A stretch of 64,000 bases of DNA from Hesseltinella vesiculosa (GCA_002104935.1 MCGT01000015.1:248001-312000), one strand, 5' to 3'; counted from the stretch's first letter, positions 9,988-25,156 are shown. The notes: generated by a model not told the origin, from the sequence alone. Translations and numbers: made by a program.

Positions 9988-12218
9988 ATGGAAGCACCCA
10001 AAAATAAAGTCTTTCAAATCTGTTCTTCTGGTAGAAGGTAATGCAATAGAGCCATTTCAATGCTCACTTGTTCCTGACATTACTGTTTTCTGACTTTGCA
10101 CAGTCCCTGGTTCAGGTAACCGATCTATAAAAATTAGGCAACCTTGCTTTTTCAGGCATGGCACTGAACCGGCCACTCTGATAGACCCGATGGATCAACT
10201 GCCAAAGCGTACATGATTGGTGTTGCAGGTAAACGAAACGCAGCTATGATGGATTGCGTTTTTGGTTTCTAATGGCAGTCTATCTAACGCTTTTCTTCCC
10301 AGGTGGAAGCGGCAGTGGCAAAACCAGTGTGTCCGAGTAGGTTTGAAAACCGCTCCTTGCAGTAACATGACTGATAGCCTATTTTTTCCTCCCAGGCGTA
10401 TCCTGAAGAACCTAAATGTGCCCTGGGTAGTCATTATCTCCATGGACTCGTTTTACAATGTTTTGTCACCTGAACAAAGTGTCCTGGCACACAAAAAGTA
10501 AGCGTTTTCATTCTTGTTTTGCCTGGGAATTCACTTTTTTTGATTTATTTTAACCTCAGCATGTTCGATTTTGATCACCCCTCAGCCTACGATTATGATT
10601 TACTGTACGACTGTCTTTGCAAGTTGAAAAATGGCAAATCTATCGAATTACCCAAATACAACTTCTCCAAGCACAACCGCGAAGACACGACCACTTCGAT
10701 CTATGGTGCCAATGTGATCATCTTTGAAGGCATCTTTGCTTTGTACAGCGAAAAAATTAGAAACTTGATGGATCTCAAGGTAGGCGTGCGGGCAGTCGAA
10801 GGAGAAGTGCGCTCGTTCATCGAGTTTCTTTGTTGCTTCTAGATTTTTGTGGACACAGATGCCGACATTCGACTGGCAAGACGATGTATGTTGGAAGGCT
10901 GCTAAGCTTTTCGTTTGCTCACACCTCTTTTCATTCACCTTCAGTGCAACGCGACATTGTTGAACGGGGTCGAGACGTGCAGGGCATTTTAGACGTAGGT
11001 TCGGACATGCGGAATGACAACCCGTCAAGCTTACGCAGGCCATTTTTTTAATCTTAGCAATACACCCGTTATGTCAAACCTTCTTATGATGATCATGTCC
11101 AACCCACTGTGAAATATGCTGACGTTGTAATTTACCTGGTCCTCGAGCAAGAAAGGTGGTTGTATTGATGCCTGCTTCACTTTTTTGTAGATTATACCTC
11201 GAGGACTGGAAAACACCGTAGCGATTGATTTGATCACGAAACATGTTCAACGTCAATTGAACGAGAAAGAATTCAACTTGCGCTTTGACCTTATCAGAAA
11301 AGCAGATGACAAACATATTCCTGAAGATGTCGTGGTTTTGCCTGGCTCAAATCAAATTAGGGTAATAGAAAAGGAAACTGAGAGCGACTGGCTTATCACC
11401 AGTACCGCTCCTACTTCGTCTATCTAGGGAATCCACACCATTCTCCGTGACAAAACTACTCCTCGGGACGAATTTGTGTTCTATGCAGAACGACTATCGA
11501 AGCTTATCGTTGAATGGTAACACGAGGCATGGCAACATAGGTAAAACGTGGCATTCATTTTTTCTTTACTAGTGCCCTGGGCTTGCTACCATGCACGAAA
11601 ACGCAAGTAGAAACACCAGTGGGTGTCATGTATGATGGTGTTGCTCTTACGTCAAAGCTTTGTGGCGTCTCTGTGCTACGGGCTGGTGGCACATTTGAAG
11701 AAGGCCTGCGTAAGGTCTGCTTGGATGTGAAAATCGGAAAGCTGCTCATCCAAACGGATCCTGCCACTGCTGAGCCTCAGGTAGGTCTCACAAGTCTCAA
11801 TTTGATCCACTTACTGACTCGGCGTTGTTTTTGATTGCTTAGCTGCATTACTGCAAACTGCCTACGGATATTAAGAAAAGTCACGTGCTTCTCATGGATG
11901 CTACCATTGGCACGGGCGCGGCAGGTTTGATGGCTATTCGCGTGTTGCTTGATCATGAAGTACCGGAGGTTCGTTTTCTATCGTCTTCAGTTGCCACGAG
12001 ATTTAATTCCCTTTCTTTTTTTTTTTTTTTCTGACTAGGAAAACATCATTTTCCTCACTTATCTGTCGACACCTGTAGGGCTGAATGTGATCAAGAAGGC
12101 GTTCCCCAAAGTCAAAATGGTGACTTCCATGGTTGATCCCGTCTTATCAAAGGAGAAACTCTGGATTGAACCTGGAATTGGAAACTTTGGTGATCGCTAT
12201 TTTGGTACCGAATTTTGA
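9988..12218 (+). CDS. Uridine kinase fused to UPRT-like domain (Urk1/UCKL1 type)
   Basis: Fourteen exons join in frame to 465 residues: 9988-10037, 10104-10115, 10185-10228, 10303-10336, 10396-10497, 10560-10779, 10843-10885, 10945-10994, 11058-11126, 11191-11361, 11428-11516, 11573-11780, 11843-11968 and 12039-12218. The first part is a uridine/cytidine kinase: P-loop [42 protein letters not shown]. The second part is a phosphoribosyltransferase-like domain ([31 protein letters not shown]) ending [12 protein letters not shown], the usual end of this family. Role: pyrimidine salvage, phosphorylating uridine and cytidine; the UPRT half is often catalytically weak in UCKL1 proteins. Exon 2 is only 12 nt and codes the PWF of GRSPWF, which fits the GRPPW block of relatives and supports the model. 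The exon 13 donor is the less common GTTCGT. Confidence 0.88.
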
Positions 12219-12378
12219 AATAATAAAGAGTAGTCAAAAGTGTTTTGGATGCGTTGGGTAATATTGTCTGTGAGTGCATTACTTTCTGACTGGTGGTGAA
12301 TGATACTTTAATAAGTAGAAAACGTGCTACTCTGTTCATTGCAAACGGTCAAAAGGAAAATTGAACCTCCTACAAAAG

Positions 12379-12406
12379 AAAAAAAAAAAAAAAAAAAAAA
12401 AAAAAG
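12379..12406 (+). repeat. Poly(A) tract of about 28 nt
   Basis: An uninterrupted A run lies between the uridine kinase-like stop and the Iml1 start. Similar long A or T runs occur at about 19057, 46971 and 55507. Length is likely polymorphic and prone to sequencing error. Confidence 0.8.
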
Positions 12407-12507
12407 CGGTGTTTCTAGGGCCGCTCGTTCTTTTTTCTCTCTTCTTTTTTTTTTTTTACGGGCGTTTTTTACTTGATCTTGATTCCTTTTCGTTACCCAT
12501 TCATGGC

Positions 12508-15500
12508 ATGCCTACGTTAACCACTTCAGACACCAATTTATCGGGCACATTTATATCGAATAAGCCAAGCAGCCTTTGGGTCCATGACCCAGCAAATTCA
12601 TTCCAACAGGACGCCGTAATTCACCCTGATGCATTTCCAACTATTCAAGATGGGCAGCTTCTTCGCCTTCACTTTGTCAAGCCTCAGAACAGTGTCAACT
12701 TTCACTTGGAGCCAGTTGTAGTCAAAGCATCCTGTGCTGATCGAGAAGCCCTTGGAAGACAACAGCAACTGCAGGTAATGAATAAAAATGAAAAAGTCAA
12801 TTTATATTTTTCTTAAAAAAAACACGCTTCTCACGAAACTATTCTATCCATTTCATCCCTGATGTGATTAGATATCCCTCTCTAAAGACATTGCTGATCG
12901 GCTTCAGCTTGGCTTCCGAAATGAAGTGTACATTGAACTGGTAAGCTCCAAAACAAGCCATAGGTTTATCAACATTGCGCACCATGGCCAAAGAGCCTCA
13001 TATTTTCTATTTTCAAAGATAGACACTAGTATGCCCTGCGTAGTGCTGGACCACGTCGAACTTGGGTTTAAAGAACAGTACCTCGGCCGAAGTGATATGT
13101 GGCGTATACAACAGTACCTGGCTGGCTCTTGTGTTTACCTGGAGAAAAAGGTCCTGTTTGCGGGCTCCATCAAAACGACCGTGAAAAAACTATGGTCTGG
13201 TGAAAAAGAGGTACCAAAAACAAAAGATAAAAGGTACCAACAGCCGAGACTGATGTCTCTTCCATTCAGGTGTTCTCAGGCTATATCAATGAACACACCA
13301 AGATTATTTTCCGTTCTGCGTCAGCCAAGTACTTTCTGTTCATCCAAATGTCACGTGAAATGTGGGAATTCGACGAAGACGGCGAACTGTACTTTGAAAA
13401 GGTTGTCAACCACTTTTTACCGCAACTCTTCAATCGATGGAAGAGCGAAGGCACCAACCATGTTGTGTCGATTGTGCTATTTACTCGGGTATTTTACGAT
13501 GACATCGACGGCTTTGAAGATGAGGCAATTCAACAAGCTGACGACGGCCGCCACTATAAAGATTTTTACAAGGTACTGGCGGACTGGGAAACTGCCGACG
13601 ACTGGAACTCGGTCATCATGACGCTCAAGGAAGAGCAGCTCCAGTTTGAATCGCGCGTGCTTACGCGCATCGACAATGGCGTCACCTCAGTCTCCGGTAG
13701 TATGGGCATGGCCTACGAAGGCAACATCTTGGAAGCCGTCAACCTGGCCTTGAACCCATTTGATCGCCATTATGTGGATCGTGATTTGATGCGCACAGGT
13801 CTCTCCTTGATCCTGGTGACCCCTGGTACCGGCAAATTCCACGTCAACAAAAAGCTCCTACGGCTAAGCAATGAACGCATGTCCGACAATGGGATCGCCA
13901 TGGACCTCGTTTGCTTGTCTCGAATGCCTTTGCACATTGCGCCCTTGCTCAGCTACGAAAGCGGACCGCCTCCGGAAGATGTGCACCGTGACTCGACCGC
14001 TAACGTGCGACACACCAACTTGTCTCCTGATGTCAAACCAGGCCTCAACTCCAGTTTTCAGGACCCCTCTACCACGACGCCGCTGACAACACTGGTCCCC
14101 GCTACCGTTACTACGCTGTTCCTCACTGGATCGATTGCAGCTTTTACCAATACGAAACTAGCCAGTTCGTTCGACGCGATAGTTTCAAAACTCGGTGCAA
14201 AATGTTTGAAGTGCAAATGCTTGGGCTCATGGAAAGTGACATTGCCTTTTTGCAGCTGCCTTTACTTGACAAGGATCCTATCCCGACAACACGAGGTTCC
14301 TTGCCTCCGCCGCCACCACTGTCATCCTCAGCTGGCATGCCGGGCCCTGCCGTCCCTCATTCCCTCCGCAGCAAGCATAGTAGCAGCAGCCTAAATGACA
14401 ATTCTTTGGCCAAAACCGACGACGGCACCTCTGCAAATCAGCATGGCACTTCCCTAGGCAACGGTGAAAACTATCTCTCACGATCGGCCAACTTTGCCAT
14501 GACACCTCGCCGCCCGTCTTACCGCACCGATACCCCACAGCATCTGTCTGACATTGCAAAAGCAGGCGACAGGCACATTGTCACCGGTGAACCCATGTCT
14601 GATCCCGCAAGTGACCAAATGCAGCCAGATCGCTACGATTCACAAATCTTCAAGGATTCGCACGAACCTCGATTCTCCCGACGTCTAGCCAGCCAACCGG
14701 CGGGTAAACTGTCAGCTGCCAAGAGCGGGCCCTCCCGAACATCCATGGACACCGCCGAGAGTGAACACTCTCGCACCAATTGGAAATACACCTCCAACAC
14801 TTCGGTACGTTCGTTCACGCCCACCTTTTTATTTTCATTTATTTTTTTCTCGCTTATTTCATGACTTTTCTCATTTTTTATTATTCTTCATTCCCCATTG
14901 CTAGACGTGGCACCCAAGTGATCAGCGGAGAGCGGCCACCACCACCCTCTTTTCCCAATCTCAGCAAGCTGGCCACAAGATCACATTTTACGACGACCAT
15001 GCACGCAAAGATGACAAAAACTCGCCCACGTATACCCGCCCTGGTGGTTCTAGCCTGTCCAGACGCAATACCAGCAGCGACATCCGAGCCTCTCATGCAG
15101 CAGAAAACGAAGATGACGAGTCGGTTGTCATCACCTCCAGCACCGTCGAGCCCGTACCTATTAGCAACAAGGGCGGTCGCCGCAATCAAAAAGGCACACA
15201 GCAATCTCCCACAAGGAACGGCCAGGTCTCGGGCAGCCTTCCCTCCCTACACAAGCACTCTGGTAACAGCGACATCATGCGTGCCACGACCCACACCATG
15301 GGGAATCGAAACTCGCCATCGTATGGATGGAACACTCATCGTGGCGCTGTCACCAAATCCACGTCAGTCAACCCCTGTTACCCAGCTGATTACTCGTCCT
15401 TGTTTACATCTCACCTCCGCCGCTGGCAGCATGCGCTCCCGAACGAATGCAAGTACGATGGCCCTGTTGTGCACTGGAAATCATTGGCCACCCCGGCCTG

Positions 15501-18451
15501 TTTGCCTCTGACTACCGATTACTTTCCCTCCAACGACGAGCTAAAGGCACTGTACACCCATTACATGTACACTGTCTCTGCTAGTGAAGACGTCAATCTG
15601 TACCAGGCTGGCGACCGCAGTCTGTCTGAGCTGAAGAAGACCGAGATCCTCTTGACCGAAATGATCAGCCAGCGTCTTGCCCAAGGGTTCCAGATCATTG
15701 TCGACATCACCGGAAGCACCAACTATCAAAAATCGTCCACTGCAGCGGCCGCCGCCGCAAGCAAAGTCATCAATCCCATGCTCATCACTCAAACCAACGA
15801 CCCTCCAGCCACCCGCCCACCCTCTGGACCGTTGAACGCTGCCTCCAACGTGCCGGGCTCCAGCGTGGTTCATCATCAGCGCCAGAAAGCTTCTGGTGGA
15901 ATCTCCCATGCATTGTCGCGTGCTGCAGCTGCTGCAGCTCCCACGAACGGCACAGCTATCAAGGTAAAGTGGTATTGTGGGTAATCAACGAGAAAAGTAG
16001 CAGATGCTCATTTTGCCTCTCTTTCTCTCTCTTTTTTTATTTTTTTTTTTATTTCCATCCATAAACAAAAAGCTGCCCACTACTTCGACTCTCCACAATA
16101 ACAACACCACCAACAAACCGACCATTCGAACGTCGGGTCTGACGTCTACCCTGAGCACCCTGCCTGCAGCCATTGGCGATGCTCTGAAGAACAACGAAAG
16201 TTCCGGCAGCCTATCAACCACAGCCTCAGCCTCAGCCGTGTATGCGGATACGACAGGCAGTGTGCTGCAATACAAGAAACACATGGTTTGGTGGTTGTCG
16301 ATGGGCCACCAAGTGCACCAGTTGACCTTTGATCCCTCGGGCCAGAACGTCGAGGTGCGGCGGTATGTGCGCGAGGCAGACTTTGACCATAAGAAGATCA
16401 TCTACAAATGCGCCATCTGGCCAAAGAACACTGATCTGTATCGCTGCAAAGCCGTGACCTTCAACTACGCTAGTCTGATGTTTAATTGGAACTACCTGGA
16501 TCACCTTGTAGCCGGCCATCAAGACGAGCTTACTGACAACCTGCGGTTCTGGCGTGCGCGCTTCATTGTTGTACCTCGCGAGCGACTGCCATCAAACACA
16601 ATGATGACGCCAGCGCCTGACGATCGCCTGAACGAAGAGGAACGCCGCCTTGTTCTATTTGATACCTGGCTTCAGACCCTTCGCAAAGCCAAATGGTTCT
16701 CGCCCTCGGAACGTGACGAAATGCAGCGAAGGAAGAAGAAGGAAATCGGCCCCGACTTTGGTCTCCGCCTGACGACCATGGATGCCTCTGCTTATTTGAC
16801 GATTGAAGCTGCCAAATCCGTGGAGGGTCGCTCCATCAGCCGCAACAACTCCAGCACCATGTCGTTCTTCTCCTCCCTGGCCGCTCATGGCACCGGCTTG
16901 ACAAGGGATGCCAAATCCACCGACATCATCAAGGCCATGCGTGACAACAACACAGGCATCAAGATCATGGATCGCCGCTGGCACTTCAAGGTCTTCCGTG
17001 GGGCCTTTATCGGCAGTGAATGTGTTGACTGGATTATTGCTCACTTTGACGACGTCAATTCTCGCCAAGAAGCTGTGCAGCTGGGCAATGACCTGATGAA
17101 GCGCCAGCCGCCCTTGTTTGTCTCATCCACCAGCCGCCACACGTTCTTGGACGGCCACTATTTTTACCAATTCCACGAAGAGTTTGCCCCTGGCCATCAG
17201 CGCTCCTGGTTCCTGACCACCCGATCCAATCGTCGCCAGCAACAGAATGATCACTCGTCATCGCACGGAGACAAGGAAAAAGATGCTGGCTTGACTTCGC
17301 CCGACCCTTCGGACAATTTTGACGAGAAGAAAAAAAGTAGCAGCAGCAATAACAATGGCAGCTCAGCCACGGCTGCCAGTCCTTCTGCAACACACCCGTC
17401 TACCAGCACCTCTACCACCACCGCCACTGCAAACAAGATGGCTCCCTCCATTAAATTTGACATGGCCCGATCGATGATTATCGACGTTGACCCGTACAAT
17501 AAGAGCGGCCGCCGTGAAACTGCCATCCTCCATTATGACACTATTCACAATCCGAACAACTGCTACCACTTTCAGCTCCATTGGATGGGCTGCACGGCCC
17601 AATTGGTGCAAGAGCTTCTGCGTACCTGGAGTTTGCAAGCCGATCGCTGTGGCCTCAAACTGGTTGAAGGCTCGATGGAACAGGCCTATGACGACTCGGA
17701 AAACAACAACCCCTTTCAATGCCCGGTGGCCATCCCTTTAGCATTGCCGCCGCCACCTGTCACCGAGCTTTCACGACTCTATGAGGTTCCGGACCAGTTC
17801 TATGAGATTGCTCTGGTGCGCCACCTTGGCTTTGTGCTGGATGTCGAGGCCGATGACAAGTTTGAAAAGGCCCGAGTCAATGCTGGCGTGCAAGTGTCCT
17901 ACCCCTATCTCAAGTATCCCTATAAGTATGACCAATACATCCATCGAACCGGCGTTGCATTTGTGCAGATTCGCCCTGAGGGCCGTGGCTTTTATTGGGT
18001 CAACAACCGCCTCTACACCAACCACACGCCAGCCTTGGCTGCGCGTCGCCGTGAACCCTCCTCCCATCTACAGCACCCCGACTACCTTCGCAGGAGATTT
18101 ATGGAGGCCTGCAGTAACACCGACTGGCTCTCTACTTTCTGGACCTCCACGCGCAACCACTTGCTAAATATCGACGATCAAGATACCAAGGATGAGGATG
18201 ATGACGACCGTGGCGAGGGCGAATCTGACAATGACAAGTTGCTGCCTACCAATCAAGATACCATCGGCCGCTGGGTGTTTGAAAATGCCAGAGGCGTAGA
18301 CGACCCTGGGCTGACCATCACGCCACCACCATTGTCCCTCACCCCCGCGTCCACTTTTACAACGCCTCCTCCCGCCTCCTCCTCCACCACCACCAAATCG
18401 CCGCTCCCTCCTCGCTCCTCTCCCTCCAGTCCCAGTCTTCCTTCACAGTAG
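12508..18451 (+). CDS. IML1: Iml1/DEPDC5, GATOR1 (SEACIT) subunit
   Basis: Seven exons join in frame to about 1808 residues: 12508-12774, 12872-12940, 13019-13210, 13270-13980, 14055-14804, 14905-15963 and 16073-18451. The N-terminal Iml1 domain shows DHVELGFKEQYLGRSDMWR and MSREMWEFDEDGE blocks, followed by the SGYI..TKIIFRS and LILVTPGTG regions. A long Ser/Pro-rich linker follows (about 440-700). A DEP domain lies at about residues 1299-1390 (MDRRWHFKVFRGAFIGSECVDWIIAHF). The C-terminal domain holds the GFYWVNNRLY block. Length is close to yeast Iml1 (about 1580) plus linkers. Known role: GTPase-activating subunit of GATOR1 toward Gtr1/RagA, restraining TORC1 at the vacuole when amino acids are short. 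The intron 13981-14054 is needed because the frame changes there; it is GT..AG but has a weak polypyrimidine tract. Confidence 0.9.
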
Positions 18452-18699
18452 ATGCATTTTATTTTATTTTTTTTCATTCTTGTCTCATTTACTAATGAAG
18501 AATTGGCATTTTCTTAAAAAGTTGGCGCAGCTGAATGGAAGGGAAAAGAGATGGTGTTCGACGGGAACGATCTTGTGTAACAACGGCAGCGAATACCGTG
18601 GAAAAATTTTTTCAGTTCCGATTTATTTTCCCACATTGAAAAATGTTTGAACCTGGCGTGTTTTTTTTCCCTGATCCTTTCTTCCTAGCTTTTCTCAAA

Positions 18700-20748
<2,049 letters not shown>

Positions 20749-20961
20749 ATAATGAAAAAGGAAAATGCGCTGCTTCTGCGGCCATTTCTTTCCTGTTAGA
20801 AACTTGATTGTAGTCTTTATCTAGTACTTTTTACTCTAGCCTTTAGTACTTAACGAGTCTACTTGGGGGCGAAGAAAAAAAAATATCAAATGTCGAATCA
20901 GAGGAGAAAGAATGATCTCTTTCTCGTCCATTTCATTGTGGAGGTTTAATTGTGAAAGAGT

Positions 20962-22601
20962 CTATGTCGAGTAGGAGAGAGTACGCTTCTTTTTGACCGT
21001 GACACCCAAGGCTTCCGCATCGATTTCATCCTCGTGGCCTACCGCACCGTCGGGTTCCTTGTCGTGGTTGTACTGGCTCATAAATGTCTTGGTGGCCAGG
21101 TCAAACGTATCAGTGTCAATGGAGTGTCGAATGTCTTGCATAAATTCATTCATTTGATACACATTGTGGCTATGGAGGGTAGGGTCCAGGACAAAAAAAA
21201 ATATGTTAGTGGCTAAACACCCCTCCCCCTCCCCCCAAAAAAAAAAAAGGCTTACCCCATGAGGAAGATCGAGGCCAGCATTTCATGGGCATTTAGCAAG
21301 TGGTGGATATAGGCCTTCGTTTGCCCATTCTTACAGGCATAACAGCCACAGGACTTGTCCAAGGGCTCAAATACTCTGGCATATTTACGATCCCAAAGGT
21401 TCAACGATTTATCTTGTTTTCCATCTTGGGCGGAGGTGCTTCCGAACTTCATGGTGATGGCCCGGCCACGATCCGTCATCTTTTGCGGGTAGCTAACCAA
21501 CGTGTTAAAAATCGAGTTAGCATCATGGACCATGTTCGTCTTGCCTAGAGAACTCACCTGCCATCAAACAAATCCACGCCTTGTCGAACACCAAGCAAGA
21601 TATGTTCGGGATAGATCAAGCCATAGGCCAGCCTGGGCTTATCCACAGGTAATTGATCCATGGAAGCTTGAAGCAGCGTATCGAAGTTTGCAGGGTCCAT
21701 CCCGAACAAGTCTAGCGAAAAGCCTAAAACCGGGCAACAAGCATCCGTTATACATCTTGTTGATGAGAGCCCTCCTTACCTTGGACATCGCGCTTGATTG
21801 TTTCTGCAGTGGACCGTCGTCGTTCCTCTTCACTCGTGTGCCCGGCTACCGAAGCAAATACGGGTGTGCTGGTTTCCTGGCGACCCAATGAAACAGAGTG
21901 AGAACAGGTCCCGGTGACTTTTTTTTATATATTACCTTTGCATGTTCAAGACAAGCATCCAGCCACAGCAGGGATCGGTCGACAGATTTTCGAATGCGCT
22001 TTTTTCCGGGGGCTTTGTCGTCGATGGTGTCGTGCATGACGTTTGCCATATCCGGACGATATGCTTTCAAGATCTTGCCCCAGAAGTCAGGTGTCACCTG
22101 GCGCGTGCCACCATGGGTATCGACGTTGAGGAACTTGTTGGTGTTGGGGCTAGTCAGCTTCTTTCGTTGAGGATCACGCAGGTCACAGAAGAGCAGCTTG
22201 CCTTCCTGGTTAATGTACTTGTGCAAGCCATGGGGGTACTTGAGCGATGACGGATCCTTTTCCTCCAGGCTATGGAAAGGATCAGGGGGAGGCGTTAGTG
22301 GTGACAGCTATTTCTTCGCCTCTGCCGCTCATGCATCACTTTATTCTTCCCATTAGCTCCAAAAACCGGCTTACAAGTGCTCCAACGATAAATGATACAT
22401 ATCCACAGGTAGATCTTTTGTGTTTTCAACAATCAAGTGAGGGATGGCGCCACGCACGGTGTAGGCCAGACAGGCGGGTGTTTGAATAGTCTTGTTCTTT
22501 TGGATGAACTGAAGCGTGCCACGGCGTGGGTATAGTTTGCTGGTAGCATTCTTGGATTCATTCAAGCAAGCAAACGATACAGTGCCACTCATCTTGTGCA
22601 T
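20962..22601 (-). CDS. QTRT2: Queuine tRNA-ribosyltransferase accessory subunit 2 (QTRT2)
   Basis: Six minus-strand exons join in frame to 422 residues: 22601-22375, 22269-21936, 21876-21780, 21723-21558, 21492-21256 and 21169-20962. It belongs to the tRNA-guanine transglycosylase family. The C-terminal zinc site is visible as CGCYACKNGQTKAYIHHLL followed by NAHEMLASIF (Cys-X-Cys-X2-Cys..His). The N-terminal part has the QTRT2-like QTPACLAYTVRGAIPHLI block. The catalytic nucleophile Asp context of QTRT1 is not evident, which is why I call the non-catalytic partner. Role: with QTRT1, inserts queuine at G34 of GUN-anticodon tRNAs. An alternative start is the Met three codons downstream. The gene is convergent with cystathionine beta-synthase; the stops are about 210 bp apart. 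Confidence 0.85.
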
Positions 22602-22752
22602 TCAAAAAAAAAGGAGCAAAATGAAAAAGATTTTTTTTTGAGGGCGAACAGGTCAGACAGACCAAAAAAATTTATTCACCGATTGGGGAAGAACTAAAAA
22701 TGGTGGCGGCAAAGCAATAATGGATCAAGGGGGGGGGGAGGGTAGATTCAAT

Positions 22753-24791
22753 TCAACATTTTTGCCTTTTTGGCGTAAAAAAGACTGATCCAGGGCAATG
22801 AATATTCAGCCCACCTTCTCGTTGACGTTGGAATTGCAAGTATCCTTTCTTGCACTTTTGATCGGTTTCCAAAAGGAAGTTCTGTACATGCAATAGTGAG
22901 AAAAATGAATGGAGAGTTTATGGCCTGAAGTTACCTTCCATGAAAGCAAGACACGAATTGTCGACTTGAAATCAACCAGTTCAGCCTTATCCTTTGGCAG
23001 GAAAATTTCACTATCTGATGCTCTGGTAGATACCAATATGCCTTCATGCTTGATCAACACTGACATTGACCCAACACGCCCTACAAAAGAAAAAAGGGTT
23101 AATTTTTTTTTTTTTCAATCACCCTTACCATTCCAATCCATAGAAGTGACGTGAACATCTTGAGAATCAGAGAATCGGTTCAGGAAGTGATACAAACATG
23201 CAGATGATCGAATGTTTTTTGCGTGCTGTCGCATCAACGTCAAACAAGCCTTCAGGGCTTTCCATTCAATCAGCGCAAGTTCTAGTCCACGCGAGCCATA
23301 AACGATACCATCTATCTTACGCCCAACGATTCTGGGTGGGATATTGGCTTGGTAAAGGCGCTCGTTTGTCTGGCGTACATCTTTGGTAAAGATACTTGCA
23401 CGTTCACCAAGGTTGACTGACAGAGGTGTCGCAGTGAATAGGATGTTTACTAAGCCTAGGAATCGGGCGCAGTAATCGGTTTCGGTTGCTGGATCGACCT
23501 TGTTCCAGGCTGTCATGTTTCGGATGACATGGTGAAGCATTTCCATGGCAAGGGTTTTATCCGAGAAGGCTGTTGTGTTCTTGAGCTGATCATGGATAAA
23601 GACATTCGTGGCCAATAAATCTGGGTCATTGTCACCCAGGCACTTGTTGATGACAAGGTCAATGGATTCTTCAAGCTGTTGGTCAAGAGCGGCTTCGACA
23701 AATGCATGTCTGCATGAGACCCTCAAATTGTCCATCACAGAAGGGCTAATCACAGAGGAAAAGGCGTTGCACAGCTGGTCATTAGCGAAGGTCACTATAT
23801 GTGAGAGGCAAAGGCGGAGGACGAGCAAATCGGTAGATGTCAAGGAATCAAACCTTGAGAGAAGGGTGGCAGCCGCTTTGTCAAGGGCGTGTTCTGCTTC
23901 TTGTGGTTGTGAGTTGATCAAGTCACTTATCAAGTCAGCATTAGCGTTTTCAAAGGCGGCGGCGGCTTCTGGTTGTGATTCCTTGAGGTATGCCCATTGA
24001 TAAAGCAGCTTCTGGTTATCGTTGCGAGCCATGAACAGAGAGGCGTATTCGTTAAAGCTGGATGGAATGAGCGATCCACTGTCGTTATCGCTTGAGGAGG
24101 AGGTCATGTCCAACATATTTTGCAACAGCTGCGGATTCATCGGCTCTGGGTAAATGCCATCATCAGCCTCTGTTTGAGGAGAAGGTGACCTTTTGCGAGG
24201 AATGGGTGAAGGCGTTTGAGGCGCAGATGTTCCGATTGCAGGAGAGAGTGGCCGAGAATTAATTTGAGGTGCGTCTACGGTATGCCGTTCCTTGAGTGGG
24301 TGTGGCACCACCGAAAATGGCATTTCCCTTCAAAAAAAAAAAAAAAAAAGAGCACGGAATGTGAAGGTGAGGCTTTGGTAGTTCTACGAATTGGAATATA
24401 AAACTTACGTATGTTGTGAAGGAATTATCTTTGATCGTCATGGTCATTGAACTGGTACCAACAGCCTTTTTCGTGACGGGGATGTTGCTGCCCTTGGCCA
24501 ATTTCTTTTCAAGCCAACCCTTGATATGCTTTTTAGTCAACTAAAGAGGATCGAGAGAGTTATTTAATTATATGCCTTCCATGTTATTGAATAACTTACA
24601 GCCCAATTGGTAAGGCAACGTTTGGCGAAAAAAGCCTTTCCCTTGTCTTCAATGGCTTCTAATTCTTTGAGATTCAGGTATATGCTGCTCGTTAATTGTT
24701 GAAAGTTTGCACAAGAATTTTTATCGTATGCAAAAGCTGCTGCTGCTTCAATGGATAGTGCTTCTGCTGCCGTGTTTTTGAAATAATCCAT
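22753..24791 (-). CDS. Orphan protein with PD-(D/E)XK-like core
   Basis: Minus strand. Supported exons: 24791-24600 (MDYFKNTAAEALS start), 24540-24409, a long exon from about 24326 to about 23130, one at about 23082-22937 and a last exon from about 22880 to 22753. The C-terminal third reads KIDGIV, a short gap, then LALIEWKALK, then a helix with Gln-X3-Lys-Asn, and strands ending HEGILVST. Asp..Glu-X-Lys plus the following helix is the signature order of PD-(D/E)XK nucleases, here with the Lys present. The middle is helical with a Ser/Pro-rich linker (SPIPRKRSPSPQ). I do not recognise a named family. The junction between the second and third exons does not keep frame (see findings), so either the true start is the Met at about 24323 or one base is wrong near a T17 tract. 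Confidence 0.65.
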
Positions 24792-25156
24792 CAAAAAGAG
24801 AAAAAGAGAGAAAACAAAAGAGAACACAAACGAAGGGAGTTCACAAAAAAACGCGAGGAGGCACAGACTCCGCTCTTGGTCAATTTGACCGTACACTTCA
24901 TCTAGTCATGCTTAAACCAGAAATAAATGTCGCAGATAAGAAAAATTTTATGTGGATGAATGATACATTAAACGTGCAAGAACTTCACAAATATACCGGG
25001 TTCAAACAAAGCGAGAGAAAGATCTTCAGGACTTTAAACAAAATTGCTTCCTCGGTCTTCCATGCTCGTTGTGGGTATCTAAAAGAAAAGGTGATGAGGT
25101 ATACTGTATTTACATCCATATACACTTATCTGGTTATGTGATCACGTGGCAATCAG

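Noticed and set aside
14780..15511. 243-codon plus-strand frame inside the Iml1 region
   Set aside because: It runs through an intron and reads the Iml1 exon in the wrong frame; the frame joining 14804 to 14905 continues into the next conserved exons.
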